A DNA stretch of 64,000 nt from Psychrobacter sp. JCM 18902 (GCF_904846615.1 NZ_CAJHBK010000001.1:2790001-2854000); one strand, 5' to 3'. Positions 38,594 to 51,141 are shown, numbered from the stretch's first letter. A program made the numbers and translations. Notes: generated from the sequence alone by a model not told the origin.

Positions 38594-39056
38594 CGATAGC
38601 CAATCCCCTATAATCTGGATACGGTGTCAGGCTCGCTTAGTCTACTATTTGTAGTTCTGGTGACTCGCCCTCCTTGTATCCATATTATATTGAACAGACT
38701 ATGTATTGATAATATTTATTTATCTGTAACTTGATTTATCTATAAACAATAACGGACGCGACTAGCAAATGTCAAAGTCATCCGTTAGTAGCCAAAAATA
38801 GTCATAGCCAATCATAGCGTTGGACATCATTGACTTAGCCAGTCACTTATATAATAGGTGCGCTATGGTTTAGTCAGTGAGCGAACCCAATATAACGATA
38901 GATATGCAAATTAGGTGGTTAAAGGTTGTGAGCGTCATCCACTTTGATAATTGCAAATAGTGGCAAGACAATAAAGTGTTTTGTCCAGCAATAGGATGAT
39001 TTTGAGACAGCCTTTTTATTTACTTCTAAGCATTAATAGGCATTAGGAAAACCGTA
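38594..39056. other. Unusually long gap inside sdhCDAB, containing a structured repeat
   Basis: These 463 bp lie between sdhD and sdhA, genes that are normally only a few bases apart. No protein frame is convincing. The first part holds structured repeat copy B (38610-38689). The rest is AT-rich without clear signals. It may split the operon into sdhCD and sdhAB units or serve as a processing site. Confidence 0.5.
38610..38689 (+). repeat. Structured intergenic repeat, copy B
   Basis: About 80 bp related to 22587-22700. Shared blocks in order are GCTCGCTTAG (A: ACTCGCTTAG), CTAC-loop-GTAG, GTGACTCG (A: TTGACTCG) and TCCTTG. Outer stem here is ATAATCTGGATAC with GTATCCATATTAT, while copy A uses different bases at the same place (ATTAGC/GCTA), so pairing is kept although sequence changed. 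It sits 17 bp after the sdhD stop. Confidence 0.6.
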
Positions 39057-40907
39057 ATGGCAACTAGACAAGATAATACCATTAGTAATATTAAGACGCT
39101 AAACTACGATGCAGTCATCGTTGGTGGCGGCGGCTCAGGTATGCGTGCTTCACTACATTTGGCAGAAGCGGGCATGAAAGTTGCCGTTTTGACCAAAGTA
39201 TTCCCAACCCGTTCGCACACGGTTGCGGCTCAGGGCGGTATCGGCGCAAGTTTGGGCAACATGAGCAACGATAACTGGCATTTCCACTTTTATGACACCG
39301 TTAAAGGGTCAGATTGGTTGGGTGACCAAGACGCGATTGAATACATGTGCCGTGAAGCGCCTAAAGTCGTCTATGAGCTTGAGCACATGGGCATGCCGTT
39401 TGACCGTAACGAAGACGGCACAATTTATCAGCGCCCATTCGGTGGTCATACCTCGAACTATGGCGAAAAAGCCGTACAACGTGCGTGTGCTGCAGCTGAC
39501 CGTACGGGTCACGCGCTATTACATACGTTATATCAGAAGAATTTGCAGCAAGGTACTGAGTTCTTTATTGAGTGGATTGCGCTTGATTTGATCAAAGACG
39601 AAGCGGGTAATATCAACGGTGTTATCGCGCTTGAACAAGAAACCGGTACGGTTGCCGTATTCCAGTCACCGATTACTGTCCTAGCGACAGGTGGTGCTGG
39701 TCGTATCTTCGCCGCTTCTACTAACGCTTATATCAATACTGGTGACGGTATTGGCATGGCAGTTCGTGCTGGTATTCCATTACAAGACATGGAGTTTTGG
39801 CAGTTCCACCCAACGGGCGTTCATGGTGCAGGCGTACTGTTAACTGAAGGTTGCCGCGGTGAAGGCGCTATCTTACGTAACAAAGATGGCGAAGCGTTCA
39901 TGGAGCGCTATGCGCCAACCGTGAAAGATTTGGCACCACGTGATTTGGTTTCTCGTTCTATGGATCAAGAGATCAAAGAAGGTCGCGGCTGTGGTCCAAA
40001 CGCTGACCATATCGTAATGGATATGACCCATTTGGGTGTAGAAACCATCATGAAGCGTTTGCCATCGGTATTTGAGATTGGTAAAAACTTCGCTAACGTT
40101 GATATCACCAAAGAGCCAATTCCCGTTATTCCAACCATTCACTATATGATGGGCGGTATTCCAACCACTATCCATGGTCAAGTAATCACGCCTGATCTAG
40201 AAGCAGGTACGGACGAAGACGGTCTATATGCAAAAGGCAACGTGGTTAAAGGTCTTTATGCTATCGGTGAATGTGCTTGTGTTAGTGTTCACGGTGCCAA
40301 CCGCTTAGGTACCAACTCTTTGCTTGATCTATTGGTATTTGGTCGTGCTGCTGGTAAGCATATCGTTGATGAATTCCATCATGCCGATCATAACTATAAG
40401 CCTCTAGATCCACGCGTGCTAGATTATACGGTCGGTCGTTTAGACAAGCTGCAACAGTCGACTGAAGGCTACAATGCCCAAGACGTGGCTGACGAGATTC
40501 GTGCGACCATGCAAGCGCATGCGAGTGTGTTCCGTACGCAAGCGATGATGGACGAAGGCGTTGAGAAGATTTTAGCGCTTGGTGACAAGATTGAAAAAAT
40601 CCATTTGGCCGATAAATCACAAGTATTTAACACAGCGCGCATTGAAGCATTCGAAGTGGCTAACTTGTATGAAGTGGCCAAAGCGACGATGGTATCAGCG
40701 GCAATGCGTCACGAAAGCCGCGGTGCTCATAGCGTGTCTGACTATGACCGTCCAGAAGATGATGATTACGCACCAAATGGCCGTAATGACCACGAGTGGA
40801 TGAAGCATACCTTATGGTATTCTGAAGGCAATCGCATCATTTATAAGCCAGTTCGTAAAGTACCACTAACGGTTGATTATATCGAACCGAAAGTTCGCGT
40901 CTATTAA
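39057..40907 (+). CDS. sdhA: Succinate dehydrogenase flavoprotein subunit SdhA
   Basis: A 616-residue FAD-containing catalytic subunit oxidising succinate to fumarate. N-terminal FAD site DAVIVGGGGSGMRASLHLAEAG (split: VIVGGGGSGMRA), the flavinylation histidine in FPTRSHTVAAQGG, active-site blocks QFHPTGVHGAGVLLTEGCRG and ARDLVSR-like PRDLVSRSMDQEI, and HGANRLGTNSLLDLLVFGR near the C-terminus. Length is normal. It transfers electrons to SdhB. The start codon follows GGAAAACCGTA. It is separated from sdhD by a long gap but clearly belongs to the same complex. Confidence 0.97.
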   Translation: MATRQDNTISNIKTLNYDAVIVGGGGSGMRASLHLAEAGMKVAVLTKVFPTRSHTVAAQGGIGASLGNMSNDNWHFHFYDTVKGSDWLGDQDAIEYMCREAPKVVYELEHMGMPFDRNEDGTIYQRPFGGHTSNYGEKAVQRACAAADRTGHALLHTLYQKNLQQGTEFFIEWIALDLIKDEAGNINGVIALEQETGTVAVFQSPITVLATGGAGRIFAASTNAYINTGDGIGMAVRAGIPLQDMEFWQFHPTGVHGAGVLLTEGCRGEGAILRNKDGEAFMERYAPTVKDLAPRDLVSRSMDQEIKEGRGCGPNADHIVMDMTHLGVETIMKRLPSVFEIGKNFANVDITKEPIPVIPTIHYMMGGIPTTIHGQVITPDLEAGTDEDGLYAKGNVVKGLYAIGECACVSVHGANRLGTNSLLDLLVFGRAAGKHIVDEFHHADHNYKPLDPRVLDYTVGRLDKLQQSTEGYNAQDVADEIRATMQAHASVFRTQAMMDEGVEKILALGDKIEKIHLADKSQVFNTARIEAFEVANLYEVAKATMVSAAMRHESRGAHSVSDYDRPEDDDYAPNGRNDHEWMKHTLWYSEGNRIIYKPVRKVPLTVDYIEPKVRVY

Positions 40908-41118
40908 TTTTAGACTGCGCAATTTAGCGATACGAACAGCGTAAACGTTTTATTTTTTATTCATTTATTAAAAGGTGACCGCCAGCTACATGCTCATGCC
41001 AGCGTGACAATATGATTAGTTGATATTTGATAATTACTGTCAATATGGGCTAATCAATAGCGCTGATATGCTGCAACCTTTGTATGCCCGCCATCACCTA
41101 CGTGTGGAGTTTAGCATT

Positions 41119-41829
41119 ATGAGCCGAGGTACTCGCACCATCGAAATCTATCGCTACGATCCTGATCTGGACGCAGCGCCGCGCATGCAAACGTATACGA
41201 TTGAGTTGCTAGACTCAGATCGTATGTTGCTTGACGTGTTATTACGCCTAAAAAAGGAAGACGAAACACTGACCTTCCGTCGCTCTTGCCGTGAAGGTAT
41301 TTGTGGCTCTGATGGCATGAACATCAATGGCAAAAATGGTCTAGCGTGTCTCATTAACATGAACACTCTGCCAGAAAAAGTCACGGTTCGTCCATTACCA
41401 GGTCTACCTGTTGTTCGCGATTTGGTTGTTGATATGAACCAATTCTATGAGCAATATGAGAAAGTACATCCGTACTTGATCAATGACCAGCCAGCGCCGC
41501 CAACTGAGCGTTTGCAGTCACCTGAGCAACGCGAAAAGCTAAACGGTTTGTACGAATGTATTCTATGCGCATGCTGTTCAACCAGCTGCCCATCGTTCTG
41601 GTGGAACCCTGATAAATTCTTAGGTCCATCAGCACTACTGCATGCTTATCGCTTCGTGGCTGATAGCCGTGATGGTGATACGCAAGCACGTTTGGCGCGC
41701 TTAGATGATCCATTTAGCCTATTCCGTTGCCGCGGTATCATGAACTGTGTATCAGTTTGTCCAAAAGGTTTAAACCCAACCAGAGCAATTGGTCATTTAC
41801 GTAATATGCTCATTGACCAAGCAGGTTAA
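41119..41829 (+). CDS. sdhB: Succinate dehydrogenase iron-sulfur subunit SdhB
   Basis: About 236 residues carrying three Fe-S clusters. The [2Fe-2S] ligands lie in SCREGICGSDGMNINGKNG with a following Cys in LACL; the [4Fe-4S]/[3Fe-4S] ligands lie in CILCACCSTSCP and CRGIMNCVSVCPKGLNP. The start is the ATG at 41119 with GGAG 9 bp upstream (MSRGTRTIEIYRYDP); the frame extends 33 codons further without support. It passes electrons from SdhA to the membrane anchor. Confidence 0.96.
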   Translation: MSRGTRTIEIYRYDPDLDAAPRMQTYTIELLDSDRMLLDVLLRLKKEDETLTFRRSCREGICGSDGMNINGKNGLACLINMNTLPEKVTVRPLPGLPVVRDLVVDMNQFYEQYEKVHPYLINDQPAPPTERLQSPEQREKLNGLYECILCACCSTSCPSFWWNPDKFLGPSALLHAYRFVADSRDGDTQARLARLDDPFSLFRCRGIMNCVSVCPKGLNPTRAIGHLRNMLIDQAG

Positions 41830-41867
41830 TCGTTTATAATTGTCTGGTTTTTTGCAGATAGCGTACG

Positions 41868-41902
41868 AAAAACACCACCTAATCATTAGGTGGTGTTTTT
41901 TA
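41868..41902 (+). terminator. Rho-independent terminator after sdhB
   Basis: A perfect 16-bp palindrome (41868-41883 with 41885-41900, core ACACCACCTAAT/ATTAGGTGGTGT) ends in a T run. It separates the sdh genes from sucA. Confidence 0.92.
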
Positions 41903-42754
41903 TGAGCAGTATATCTGAGATTCTTTGATCGTCTTTCAGTGTTAGATAGAACTTATAGAGACGATTATTCGACATGGTTAAAGGTAAGGCTGGGCTATCA
42001 GTACGTTGGTTGTATGTAAGAAGGCATGATATATACGTCAGCAATCTATATAATTGGTGTTAGAAAAAAGTATTCAGCCAGAGATATTCACCACGTTAAA
42101 TGTTAGAATAGCGCATTATTTTAATAATTAGTTGTTTTGATAAACCACTATCAGTCGTTAATGTTTAACTTACTGATAAATAAGTATTCAAAACAAGTAG
42201 TAGAATGAATAATGCACTCAATATGATAGTAGATATTCATTACCTAAATAGTTAGTATTGAACAAACAAACTATGGCGCGAAACGCTGTCATGCTACTCT
42301 ATACAGCAACGTATGTTTGCCATAAAAAAAGTAATGATAGCTTGGAAATAACCAGACGTTCCAGTGAGGATAGCCAAATAATAGGCCAGCTTAAGGCGTC
42401 AATAATTCATCGATCGTTTATCTTTGATGAATTGGTTATGACTAACTTCAGTATATATAAATTAATGTTGTGAGACGAGTCAGATAACAAAACTGGACGT
42501 TCACAAATAATTATATTTTTAATATAGGTACTGTAATGGCACTTATTATCACTATTTAGCATCACTGTCCGTCATAAGCAAAAGCACAGATAAGCGTACT
42601 TTTCTTTTATAGTAATAAGTGTGGTTCATAAATCAGTACTGAACAGAATACGATTGAGTTTTTATAGCATTAAGTATTTAGATGTCTCACATACAACAGA
42701 TTACACAATAATAAGCACGATTCCATTCATTTATCTATCAAATAGACGATTATT
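41903..42754. other. Long intergenic region before sucA
   Basis: About 850 bp of AT-rich DNA between the sdhB terminator and sucA. A 71-codon frame at 42258-42473 begins at TTG, has no ribosome-binding site and resembles nothing; I do not call it. The sucA promoter must lie here, but no clear -35/-10 pair was found. The ribosome-binding site before sucA is weak. Confidence 0.4.
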
Positions 42755-45637
42755 ATGAATAGTATAACTAAAGAAGCCGCAAGCCTAGGACATACAGAAC
42801 TGGCTGCTGACAACGCCAGCTATATAGAAGCTCTTTATGAGCAGTACCTAAACGACCCTGATAGCGTTGATACCGATTGGCAGACGTATTTTGAACAATA
42901 CAAATCGCCAAACGATGCACAGCATAACGCTATTAAAGAACAGTTTTTGTTGCTTGCTCGCAACCAAACTGCTAACAAAGCCAGCACTCAAGCGCCTGAT
43001 GCAAATGCAGGCTTAGCCGACTGTGCTAACCCTAAACAAATGGGTGTACAGCAGCTGATTTCAGCTTACCGTCGCCGTGGTCATCGCCGCGCCAAGCTTG
43101 ATCCGTTAAATCTACATCCACGTGCAGAAGTGGAAGATTTGACCCTTGCTTATCATAATCTTTCAGAAGCTGATCTTGATACCGTATTTCCTACCAATGA
43201 TTTAAATATCGGTAAAGACGAAGCGCCTTTACGTGAAATCATCGAAATTATGGAACGTGTTTACTGCCGTTACATTGGTACTGAATACATGCACGTTACC
43301 ACCAGTACTGAAAAACGCTGGATGGAAAAGTATCTAGAAACCAACTTAGGTTACATCAAGTTTGATAAAGAAAAGCGCTTATCTATTCTTGAGCGCCTAA
43401 CAGCAGCTGAAGGTCTAGAAAAATATTTAGCACGTAAATATACGGGCGTTAAGCGTTTCGGACTAGAGGGCGGCGAAAGCTTTATCCCTGCTATCAATGA
43501 AATCATCCAACGTGCAGGCGGTTATGGCACTAAAGAAATGGTCATTGGTATGGCTCACCGTGGACGCCTAAACCTACTGGTCAATATCTTAGGTAAAAAC
43601 CCTGCGGACTTGTTTGACGAGTTTGATGGTAAAGTACAGCCAGAAAAAGGCTCAGGTGACGTTAAATACCATAATGGTTTTTCATCGAATGTGATGACGC
43701 CAGGCGGTGAAGCGCATTTGGCTTTGGCATTTAACCCATCACATCTTGAGATTGTCGCACCGGTATTGCAAGGCTCTGTACGTGCCCGTCAGGTGCGTCG
43801 CAACGATCAGCCACTTTTAGACAATAAAGGCGGTAATTCAGTATTGCCAATCGTTATTCATGGTGATGCTGCGTTTGCTGGTCAAGGCGTGGTTCAAGAA
43901 ACATTCCAAATGTCACAAACCCGTGCTTATACCACTGGTGGTACTGTACATATTGTGATCAATAACCAAGTCGGTTTCACGACCAGCCGTCAAGAAGACG
44001 TGCGTTCGACTGAGTACTGTACTGACGTTGCAAAAATGGTACATGCACCTATCCTACATGTGAACGGTGACGATCCTGAGTCGGTCGTATTTGCCGCGCA
44101 GTTAGCATTAGATTACCGTCATGAGTTTGATAAAGACATCATTATCGATCTGTTCTGCTATCGCCGTAATGGTCATAATGAAGCCGATGAGCCGTCAGCG
44201 ACTCAGCCACTCATGTATGCAGTTATCAAGAAGCTACCAACGACTCGTACGATTTATGCACAAAAACTTATCGAAGACGGTATTTTGAATGCTGAAGAAG
44301 AAAAGCAGTATGAAGATGACTATCGTGAGTCTTTAGACCGTGGTGACTATGTTGCAAACTCATTGGTTAATGAGCCTAACGAAGAGTTGTTCGTCGATTG
44401 GAAACCTTATTTAGGTCACGATTTGGTGGATGATTGGGATACCAGTGTCGATATCGAGATTCTAAAAGGGTATGGACGTCGTATGGCGGAAATGCCAGAA
44501 GGCTATAAGTTACAACGCCAAGTCCAAAAAGTGGTTGAGCAGCGCTTAGCCATGCAGACAGGCGAAGAGCCATTAAACTGGGGTGCAGCTGAAACGTTGG
44601 CATACGCATCACTAGTCGATAACGATAAAGTATTGGTACGTATTACTGGTGAAGATGTGGGTCGCGGTACTTTCTCACATCGTCATAGCGAAATCTATAA
44701 TATCAATGATGGCAGTATGTATGTGCCATTGGCTCATATGAGTGACACTCAAGCCCGCTTTGCCACTTATAACTCATTGTTATCAGAAGAAGCGGTATTA
44801 GCCTTTGAATATGGTTATGCAACGACAGTACCAAATGCCTTGATCGTTTGGGAAGCGCAGTTTGGTGATTTCGTCAACGGCGCGCAGGTGGTGATTGACC
44901 AGTTTATCTCAAGTGGTGAGACCAAGTGGCAGCGCGTTTGTGGTCTAACTATGTTATTACCACACGGTTTTGAAGGTCAGGGTCCTGAGCATTCATCTGC
45001 TCGTCTTGAGCGTTTCTTACAGCTATGTGCTGAAGACAATATGCAAGTAATAACGCCAACGACACCTGCGCAGATCTATCATGCGCTACGTCGTCAAGCA
45101 GTTCGCCCAATTCGTAAGCCATTGATTGTCATGTCACCGAAGAGTTTACTACGTCATAAGCTAGCCACTTCAAATCTTGAAGAGCTGGCGAATGGTAAGT
45201 TTGAAACGGTACTGCCAGAGATGGACAACCAAAATGCAGACAAAGTCACTCGTATGGTGCTTTGTGGTGGTAAAGTTTATTACGACTTACTTGAGCAGCG
45301 CCGCGCATTAGGTCTAGATCATGTCGCTATTGTTCGTATTGAGCAGCTCTACCCATTACCAGAGCAGCGTTTGATGGCTGAGATTGAAAAATACAGCAAC
45401 TTGGCTGAGATCGTTTGGACACAAGAAGAGCCGCTGAACCAAGGCGCTTGGTATTATTTAGCACCGCATATGTTCCGTATCGTCGTACCACACCCAACCA
45501 AGGCGAAAGTCATGGAGCCAGTGGCGCGTCCTGCGAGTGCAGCACCTGCTACAGGGTCACCAAAACTGCATGCTCAACAGCAGCAAGCGTTGATCGCTGG
45601 TGGTCTTGGTATCAGTGTCGATGAGTTGGCTAAGTAA
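42755..45637 (+). CDS. sucA: 2-Oxoglutarate dehydrogenase E1 component
   Basis: A 960-residue thiamine-diphosphate enzyme that decarboxylates 2-oxoglutarate. N-terminal SucB-binding motif ASYIEALYEQYLNDP, the substrate block IGMAHRGRLNLLVNILGK, thiamine-site HGDAAFAGQGVVQET and GDDPESV, and the C-terminal EEPLNQGAWYY are all present and full length. It works with SucB (E2) and Lpd (E3), both encoded next. Together they give succinyl-CoA and NADH. Confidence 0.97.
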   Translation: MNSITKEAASLGHTELAADNASYIEALYEQYLNDPDSVDTDWQTYFEQYKSPNDAQHNAIKEQFLLLARNQTANKASTQAPDANAGLADCANPKQMGVQQLISAYRRRGHRRAKLDPLNLHPRAEVEDLTLAYHNLSEADLDTVFPTNDLNIGKDEAPLREIIEIMERVYCRYIGTEYMHVTTSTEKRWMEKYLETNLGYIKFDKEKRLSILERLTAAEGLEKYLARKYTGVKRFGLEGGESFIPAINEIIQRAGGYGTKEMVIGMAHRGRLNLLVNILGKNPADLFDEFDGKVQPEKGSGDVKYHNGFSSNVMTPGGEAHLALAFNPSHLEIVAPVLQGSVRARQVRRNDQPLLDNKGGNSVLPIVIHGDAAFAGQGVVQETFQMSQTRAYTTGGTVHIVINNQVGFTTSRQEDVRSTEYCTDVAKMVHAPILHVNGDDPESVVFAAQLALDYRHEFDKDIIIDLFCYRRNGHNEADEPSATQPLMYAVIKKLPTTRTIYAQKLIEDGILNAEEEKQYEDDYRESLDRGDYVANSLVNEPNEELFVDWKPYLGHDLVDDWDTSVDIEILKGYGRRMAEMPEGYKLQRQVQKVVEQRLAMQTGEEPLNWGAAETLAYASLVDNDKVLVRITGEDVGRGTFSHRHSEIYNINDGSMYVPLAHMSDTQARFATYNSLLSEEAVLAFEYGYATTVPNALIVWEAQFGDFVNGAQVVIDQFISSGETKWQRVCGLTMLLPHGFEGQGPEHSSARLERFLQLCAEDNMQVITPTTPAQIYHALRRQAVRPIRKPLIVMSPKSLLRHKLATSNLEELANGKFETVLPEMDNQNADKVTRMVLCGGKVYYDLLEQRRALGLDHVAIVRIEQLYPLPEQRLMAEIEKYSNLAEIVWTQEEPLNQGAWYYLAPHMFRIVVPHPTKAKVMEPVARPASAAPATGSPKLHAQQQQALIAGGLGISVDELAK

Positions 45638-45790
45638 CAGATTATTGAAGATAAATGAATCAGGCGATAACAGTCAGTATGTTGTAATAAAATCTAGATA
45701 GTATTATCTAAGATCGCTATGCAAGATGGCACTGACTGCCTATCACGACTTAATAACAAATATGAATATCCCAATCTAAGGAGTATATCG

Positions 45791-47032
45791 ATGGCTGATA
45801 TCAAAGCCCCCGTTTTTCCAGAATCAGTTGCCGACGGTACTATCGTTGAGTGGCATGTCACTGAAGGTCAGCAAGTCAATCGTGATGACCTATTGGCTGA
45901 AATCGAAACTGATAAAGTCGTATTAGAAGTTGTGGCGCCTGATAACGGCGTTGTGACCAAAATCGTTAAGCAGGTTGATGATACCGTGTTGTCTGACGAG
46001 ATCATTGGTCAATTCGAAGCTGGTGCAAGCGCCAGTGCAGATAATGCTCCTGCGGTAGATCCAGATCAACCAGCAGCGCCAGTACAAGCCAAGCAAGCAG
46101 CAGATGGTGGCGAGCCTGTCCAAGCAACAGATAAAAAAGACGAAGCGGATCATAAAGATCAAAGCCCAGCGGTACGTAAAGCAGCGAAAGAGTCTGGCGT
46201 AGATCCTAAAGAAGTGGAAGGTAGTGGTCGCGGCGGCCGTGTGACCAAAACAGATATGGCTAACCCAACATTGAAAGCAGACAGCAGCATCAAATCTGAT
46301 AGCGGCCGTCCAGTAGCTGAATCAATGGGTGAGCGTACTGAGAAACGTGTTCCAATGACGCGTCTACGTAAGACAGTCGCCAATCGTCTGCTAGCAGCTT
46401 CACAAGAAACGGCGATGCTAACGACGTTTAACGAAGTGAACATGAAGCCATTAATGGACATGCGCGCTAAATATAAAGATCAGTTCGAAAAACGTCATGG
46501 CGTACGTTTAGGCTTTATGTCATTGTTCGTGAAAGCGGCAACCGAAGCACTTAAACGCTTCCCAGCAGTCAACGCTTCACTAGACGGTGATGACATTGTT
46601 TATCATGGTTTCTACGATATCGGTGTTGCTGTATCATCTGATCGTGGTTTGGTTGTTCCCGTACTACGTGATACTGATCGCATGAGCATGGCGGACGTCG
46701 AAAGCCGTATCCGTGAGCTTGGTGGCTTGGCTCAAAAAGGTAAACTTGGTCTAGATGACATGACTGGTGGTACTTTCACTATTTCAAACGGTGGTGTATT
46801 TGGCTCATTGATGTCAACGCCTATTTTGAACCCACCACAAACAGCTATCCTAGGTATGCATGCGATCAATGACCGTCCTATGGCTGTTGATGGTAAAGTT
46901 GAAATTCTACCGATGATGTATCTTGCATTGTCTTATGACCATCGTATGATTGATGGTAAAGAAGCGGTACAGTTCTTAGTAACCATCAAAGAATTGGTTG
47001 AAGATCCAGCCATGTTGCTACTAGACCTGTAA
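45791..47032 (+). CDS. sucB: Dihydrolipoyl succinyltransferase (2-oxoglutarate dehydrogenase E2)
   Basis: About 413 residues. One lipoyl domain (1-75) with the lipoylated lysine in [12 protein letters not shown]; an Ala/Pro/Asp linker; a peripheral-subunit-binding domain ([29 protein letters not shown], split: [18 protein letters not shown]); and the catalytic domain ending [16 protein letters not shown] with the active-site His-Asp. The start is the ATG at 45791 behind AAGGAG; the frame is open 24 codons further upstream. It passes the succinyl group from SucA to CoA. Confidence 0.96.
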   Translation: MADIKAPVFPESVADGTIVEWHVTEGQQVNRDDLLAEIETDKVVLEVVAPDNGVVTKIVKQVDDTVLSDEIIGQFEAGASASADNAPAVDPDQPAAPVQAKQAADGGEPVQATDKKDEADHKDQSPAVRKAAKESGVDPKEVEGSGRGGRVTKTDMANPTLKADSSIKSDSGRPVAESMGERTEKRVPMTRLRKTVANRLLAASQETAMLTTFNEVNMKPLMDMRAKYKDQFEKRHGVRLGFMSLFVKAATEALKRFPAVNASLDGDDIVYHGFYDIGVAVSSDRGLVVPVLRDTDRMSMADVESRIRELGGLAQKGKLGLDDMTGGTFTISNGGVFGSLMSTPILNPPQTAILGMHAINDRPMAVDGKVEILPMMYLALSYDHRMIDGKEAVQFLVTIKELVEDPAMLLLDL

Positions 47033-47038
47033 GCTTTT

Positions 47039-47074
47039 AAGCTTGTATTGGCAACCGCCGATACAAGCTTTTTA
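47039..47074 (+). terminator. Terminator-like hairpin between sucB and lpd
   Basis: AAGCTTGTATTGGC (47039-47052) pairs with GCCGATACAAGCTT (47057-47070) with one mismatch, followed by TTT. It lies 6 bp after the sucB stop and may cause partial termination, so lpd may also have its own promoter in the following 180 bp. Confidence 0.75.
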
Positions 47075-47244
47075 ACTTTAGTCTAAACAGTGGTGCTCGT
47101 TGTTTATTAATAAATAAGAATGCTTCGCTGATATGGTGTATTTACCGTAAAGTGAGAAAATTTGAACCAAAACATGGCTTATTTATTAACGAGACAATCC
47201 TCAGTTTAAACGATATTTACAATTAGAACGATAATTAGAAATAG

Positions 47245-48708
<1,464 letters not shown>

Positions 48709-48864
48709 GTCGTTATTTTGATCAGTACCAACTTATAACCTGATCGCGGTGGGGTCGTTATGGCTTCCACCACGGTCATGAGTGCGCCATATGCCTGTCT
48801 AATATGTATATACGCGCACTTGTTTTCACTTTTTATTAATTGTAAAAAATAAAGGATACAATCA

Positions 48865-50031
48865 ATGAATTTACATGAGTATCAAGCAAAAGAGCTATTA
48901 AAAAGCTATGGTCTGCCGATTCAAGAAGGCATAATTGCCTATAACGGCGACGAAGCTGCTGCTGCTTTTGATAAAACGCCAACAGACATTGCGGTTATTA
49001 AAGCGCAAGTACATGCTGGTGGTCGCGGTAAAGCGGGTGGCGTAAAGCTGGTTAAAACTCGTGAAGAAGCCAAGCAAGTTGCTGAAGAGCTAATCGGTAC
49101 CAATTTGGTTACTTTCCAAACTGACGCTGATGGCCAACCAGTTAACTTCGTATTGGTTGCAGAAGATATGTATCCAGTACAAACTGAGCTATATCTTGGT
49201 GCAGTCGTTGATCGTTCTACGCGTCGCGTAACGTTCATGGCATCAACCGAAGGCGGCGTTGATATCGAAGAAGTCGCTAACGAAACCCCAGAAAAAATCT
49301 TCAAAGTACACGTTGATCCTTTAGTTGGTCTAATGCCTTTCCAAGCGCGCGATGTTGCGTTCAAACTTGGTTTAGAAGGCAAGCAAATCAACCAGTTCGT
49401 TAAATTGATGACGGGTGCTTATAAAGCATTTGTTGAAAATGACTTTGCACTAATGGAAATCAACCCATTAGCCGTTCGTGAAAATGGCGAAATCGTTTGT
49501 GTTGATGGCAAAATTGGTATCGATTCAAACGCACTGTATCGTTTGCCTAAAATCGCAGCACTACAAGACAAAACACAAGAGAACGAGCGTGAGCTTAAAG
49601 CGGCTGAGTTTGACCTAAACTATGTTGCTCTAGAAGGCAATATCGGTTGTATGGTTAACGGTGCTGGTCTTGCTATGGCAACGATGGATATCATCAAATT
49701 GTACGGCGGCAAGCCTGCTAACTTCTTGGACGTTGGCGGCGGCGCAACTAAAGATCGCGTTGTTGAAGCATTCAAGATTATTCTTGAAGACAGCAGCGTT
49801 GAAGGTGTTCTAATCAACATCTTCGGTGGTATCGTACGTTGTGACATGATTGCAGAAGCGATTATCGCTGCTATCAAAGAAGTTGACGTAAAAGTACCTG
49901 TTGTTGTCCGTCTAGAGGGTAACAACGCTGAAAAAGGCGCGCAAATCCTAGAAGAGTCTGGTCTGAAATTGATTTCTGCCCAAGGTCTATCAGATGCGGC
50001 TCAAAAAATTGTCGATGCTGTTAAAGCTTAA
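48865..50031 (+). CDS. sucC: Succinyl-CoA synthetase beta subunit (ADP-forming)
   Basis: A 388-residue ATP-grasp subunit. [17 protein letters not shown] starts the fold, [20 protein letters not shown] [18 protein letters not shown] is the nucleotide-grasp loop, and [14 protein letters not shown] is the C-terminal CoA-ligase block. With SucD it converts succinyl-CoA to succinate with substrate-level ATP formation. AAAGGA lies before the ATG. It is followed by sucD after 152 bp. Confidence 0.97.
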   Translation: MNLHEYQAKELLKSYGLPIQEGIIAYNGDEAAAAFDKTPTDIAVIKAQVHAGGRGKAGGVKLVKTREEAKQVAEELIGTNLVTFQTDADGQPVNFVLVAEDMYPVQTELYLGAVVDRSTRRVTFMASTEGGVDIEEVANETPEKIFKVHVDPLVGLMPFQARDVAFKLGLEGKQINQFVKLMTGAYKAFVENDFALMEINPLAVRENGEIVCVDGKIGIDSNALYRLPKIAALQDKTQENERELKAAEFDLNYVALEGNIGCMVNGAGLAMATMDIIKLYGGKPANFLDVGGGATKDRVVEAFKIILEDSSVEGVLINIFGGIVRCDMIAEAIIAAIKEVDVKVPVVVRLEGNNAEKGAQILEESGLKLISAQGLSDAAQKIVDAVKA

Positions 50032-50183
50032 TATATTTGAGGCATAGTCCTCTAAATATATGTGCTTAAGCATAGTAGTCAACGCGTAATAGCAGCTTGT
50101 TGATATGAATTTATCATTAACATTTAATGGATAACACATCATCAAGTGGCTATTGCAAGACAACCGAATACAAGGAATAAATA

Positions 50184-51059
50184 ATGAGTGTATTAATCGA
50201 TAAAGATACCAAAGTATTGGTACAAGGTTTCACTGGTAAAAATGGTACGTTCCACTCTGAGCAAGCGATTGAGTACGGTACTAAAGTCGTTGGCGGCGTA
50301 ACTCCAGGTAAAGGCGGTCAAACGCATTTAGGCCTACCAGTATTCAACACGATGGCAGAAGCTATGGAAGCGACCCAAGCTGACGCTTCTGTTATCTATG
50401 TACCAGCACCATTCGTACTAGATTCTATCGTTGAAGCGGTAGATGCTGGTGTTAAATTGATTATCGTTATTACTGAAGGCGTGCCTACTTTAGACATGCT
50501 AAAAGCAAAACGTTATATCGAAGAAGCTGAAGGCGTACGCATGGTTGGTCCTAACTGCCCAGGTGTTATCACGCCAGGTCAGTGCAAAATTGGTATCATG
50601 CCAGGTCATATCCATTTGCCAGGTAAAGTGGGTATCATCTCACGCTCTGGTACATTGACTTATGAAGCCGTTGCTCAGACCACTAAGCTTGGTTTTGGTC
50701 AGTCAACTTGTATCGGTATCGGTGGTGATCCTATCCCTGGTATGAACCAAATTGATGCGTTGAAACTGTTCCAAGAAGATCCACAAACTGAAGCGATCAT
50801 TCTAATCGGTGAGATCGGTGGTACTGCTGAAGAAGAAGCAGCCGCTTATATCAAAGACCATGTAACCAAGCCAGTCGTTGGTTATATCGCTGGTGTTACC
50901 GCTCCAGAAGGCAAGCGTATGGGTCATGCTGGCGCTATTATCTCTGGTGGTCAAGGTACTGCTGAAGAGAAATTCAAAGCGTTTGAAGATGCTGGTATCG
51001 CGTATACGCGTGACCCATCTAAGCTTGGCGAGAAGCTAAAAGAAGTTACTGGTTGGTAA
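50184..51059 (+). CDS. sucD: Succinyl-CoA synthetase alpha subunit
   Basis: A 291-residue subunit binding CoA and carrying the phosphorylated histidine. [17 protein letters not shown] is the CoA-site loop, [20 protein letters not shown] is the conserved centre, and the phospho-His is in [17 protein letters not shown]. It partners SucC. AAGGA lies before the ATG. It is last in the TCA cluster, with a terminator at 51110-51141. Confidence 0.97.
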   Translation: MSVLIDKDTKVLVQGFTGKNGTFHSEQAIEYGTKVVGGVTPGKGGQTHLGLPVFNTMAEAMEATQADASVIYVPAPFVLDSIVEAVDAGVKLIIVITEGVPTLDMLKAKRYIEEAEGVRMVGPNCPGVITPGQCKIGIMPGHIHLPGKVGIISRSGTLTYEAVAQTTKLGFGQSTCIGIGGDPIPGMNQIDALKLFQEDPQTEAIILIGEIGGTAEEEAAAYIKDHVTKPVVGYIAGVTAPEGKRMGHAGAIISGGQGTAEEKFKAFEDAGIAYTRDPSKLGEKLKEVTGW

Positions 51060-51109
51060 GATAGGCATAAGTCTACAGTTTAACTACCAAAACTGCATTG
51101 CAAAGAAAC

Positions 51110-51141
51110 AAAGACACCCCTACAATGGGGTGTCTTTTTTT
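51110..51141 (+). terminator. Rho-independent terminator after sucD
   Basis: AAAGACACCCC (51110-51120) pairs with GGGGTGTCTTT (51127-51137), followed by further T residues. It ends only about 17 bp before the galE start codon, which leaves almost no leader for galE. Confidence 0.92.

Noticed and set aside
42258..42473. 71-codon frame upstream of sucA
   Set aside because: TTG start, no ribosome-binding site, no recognisable motif or signal peptide.
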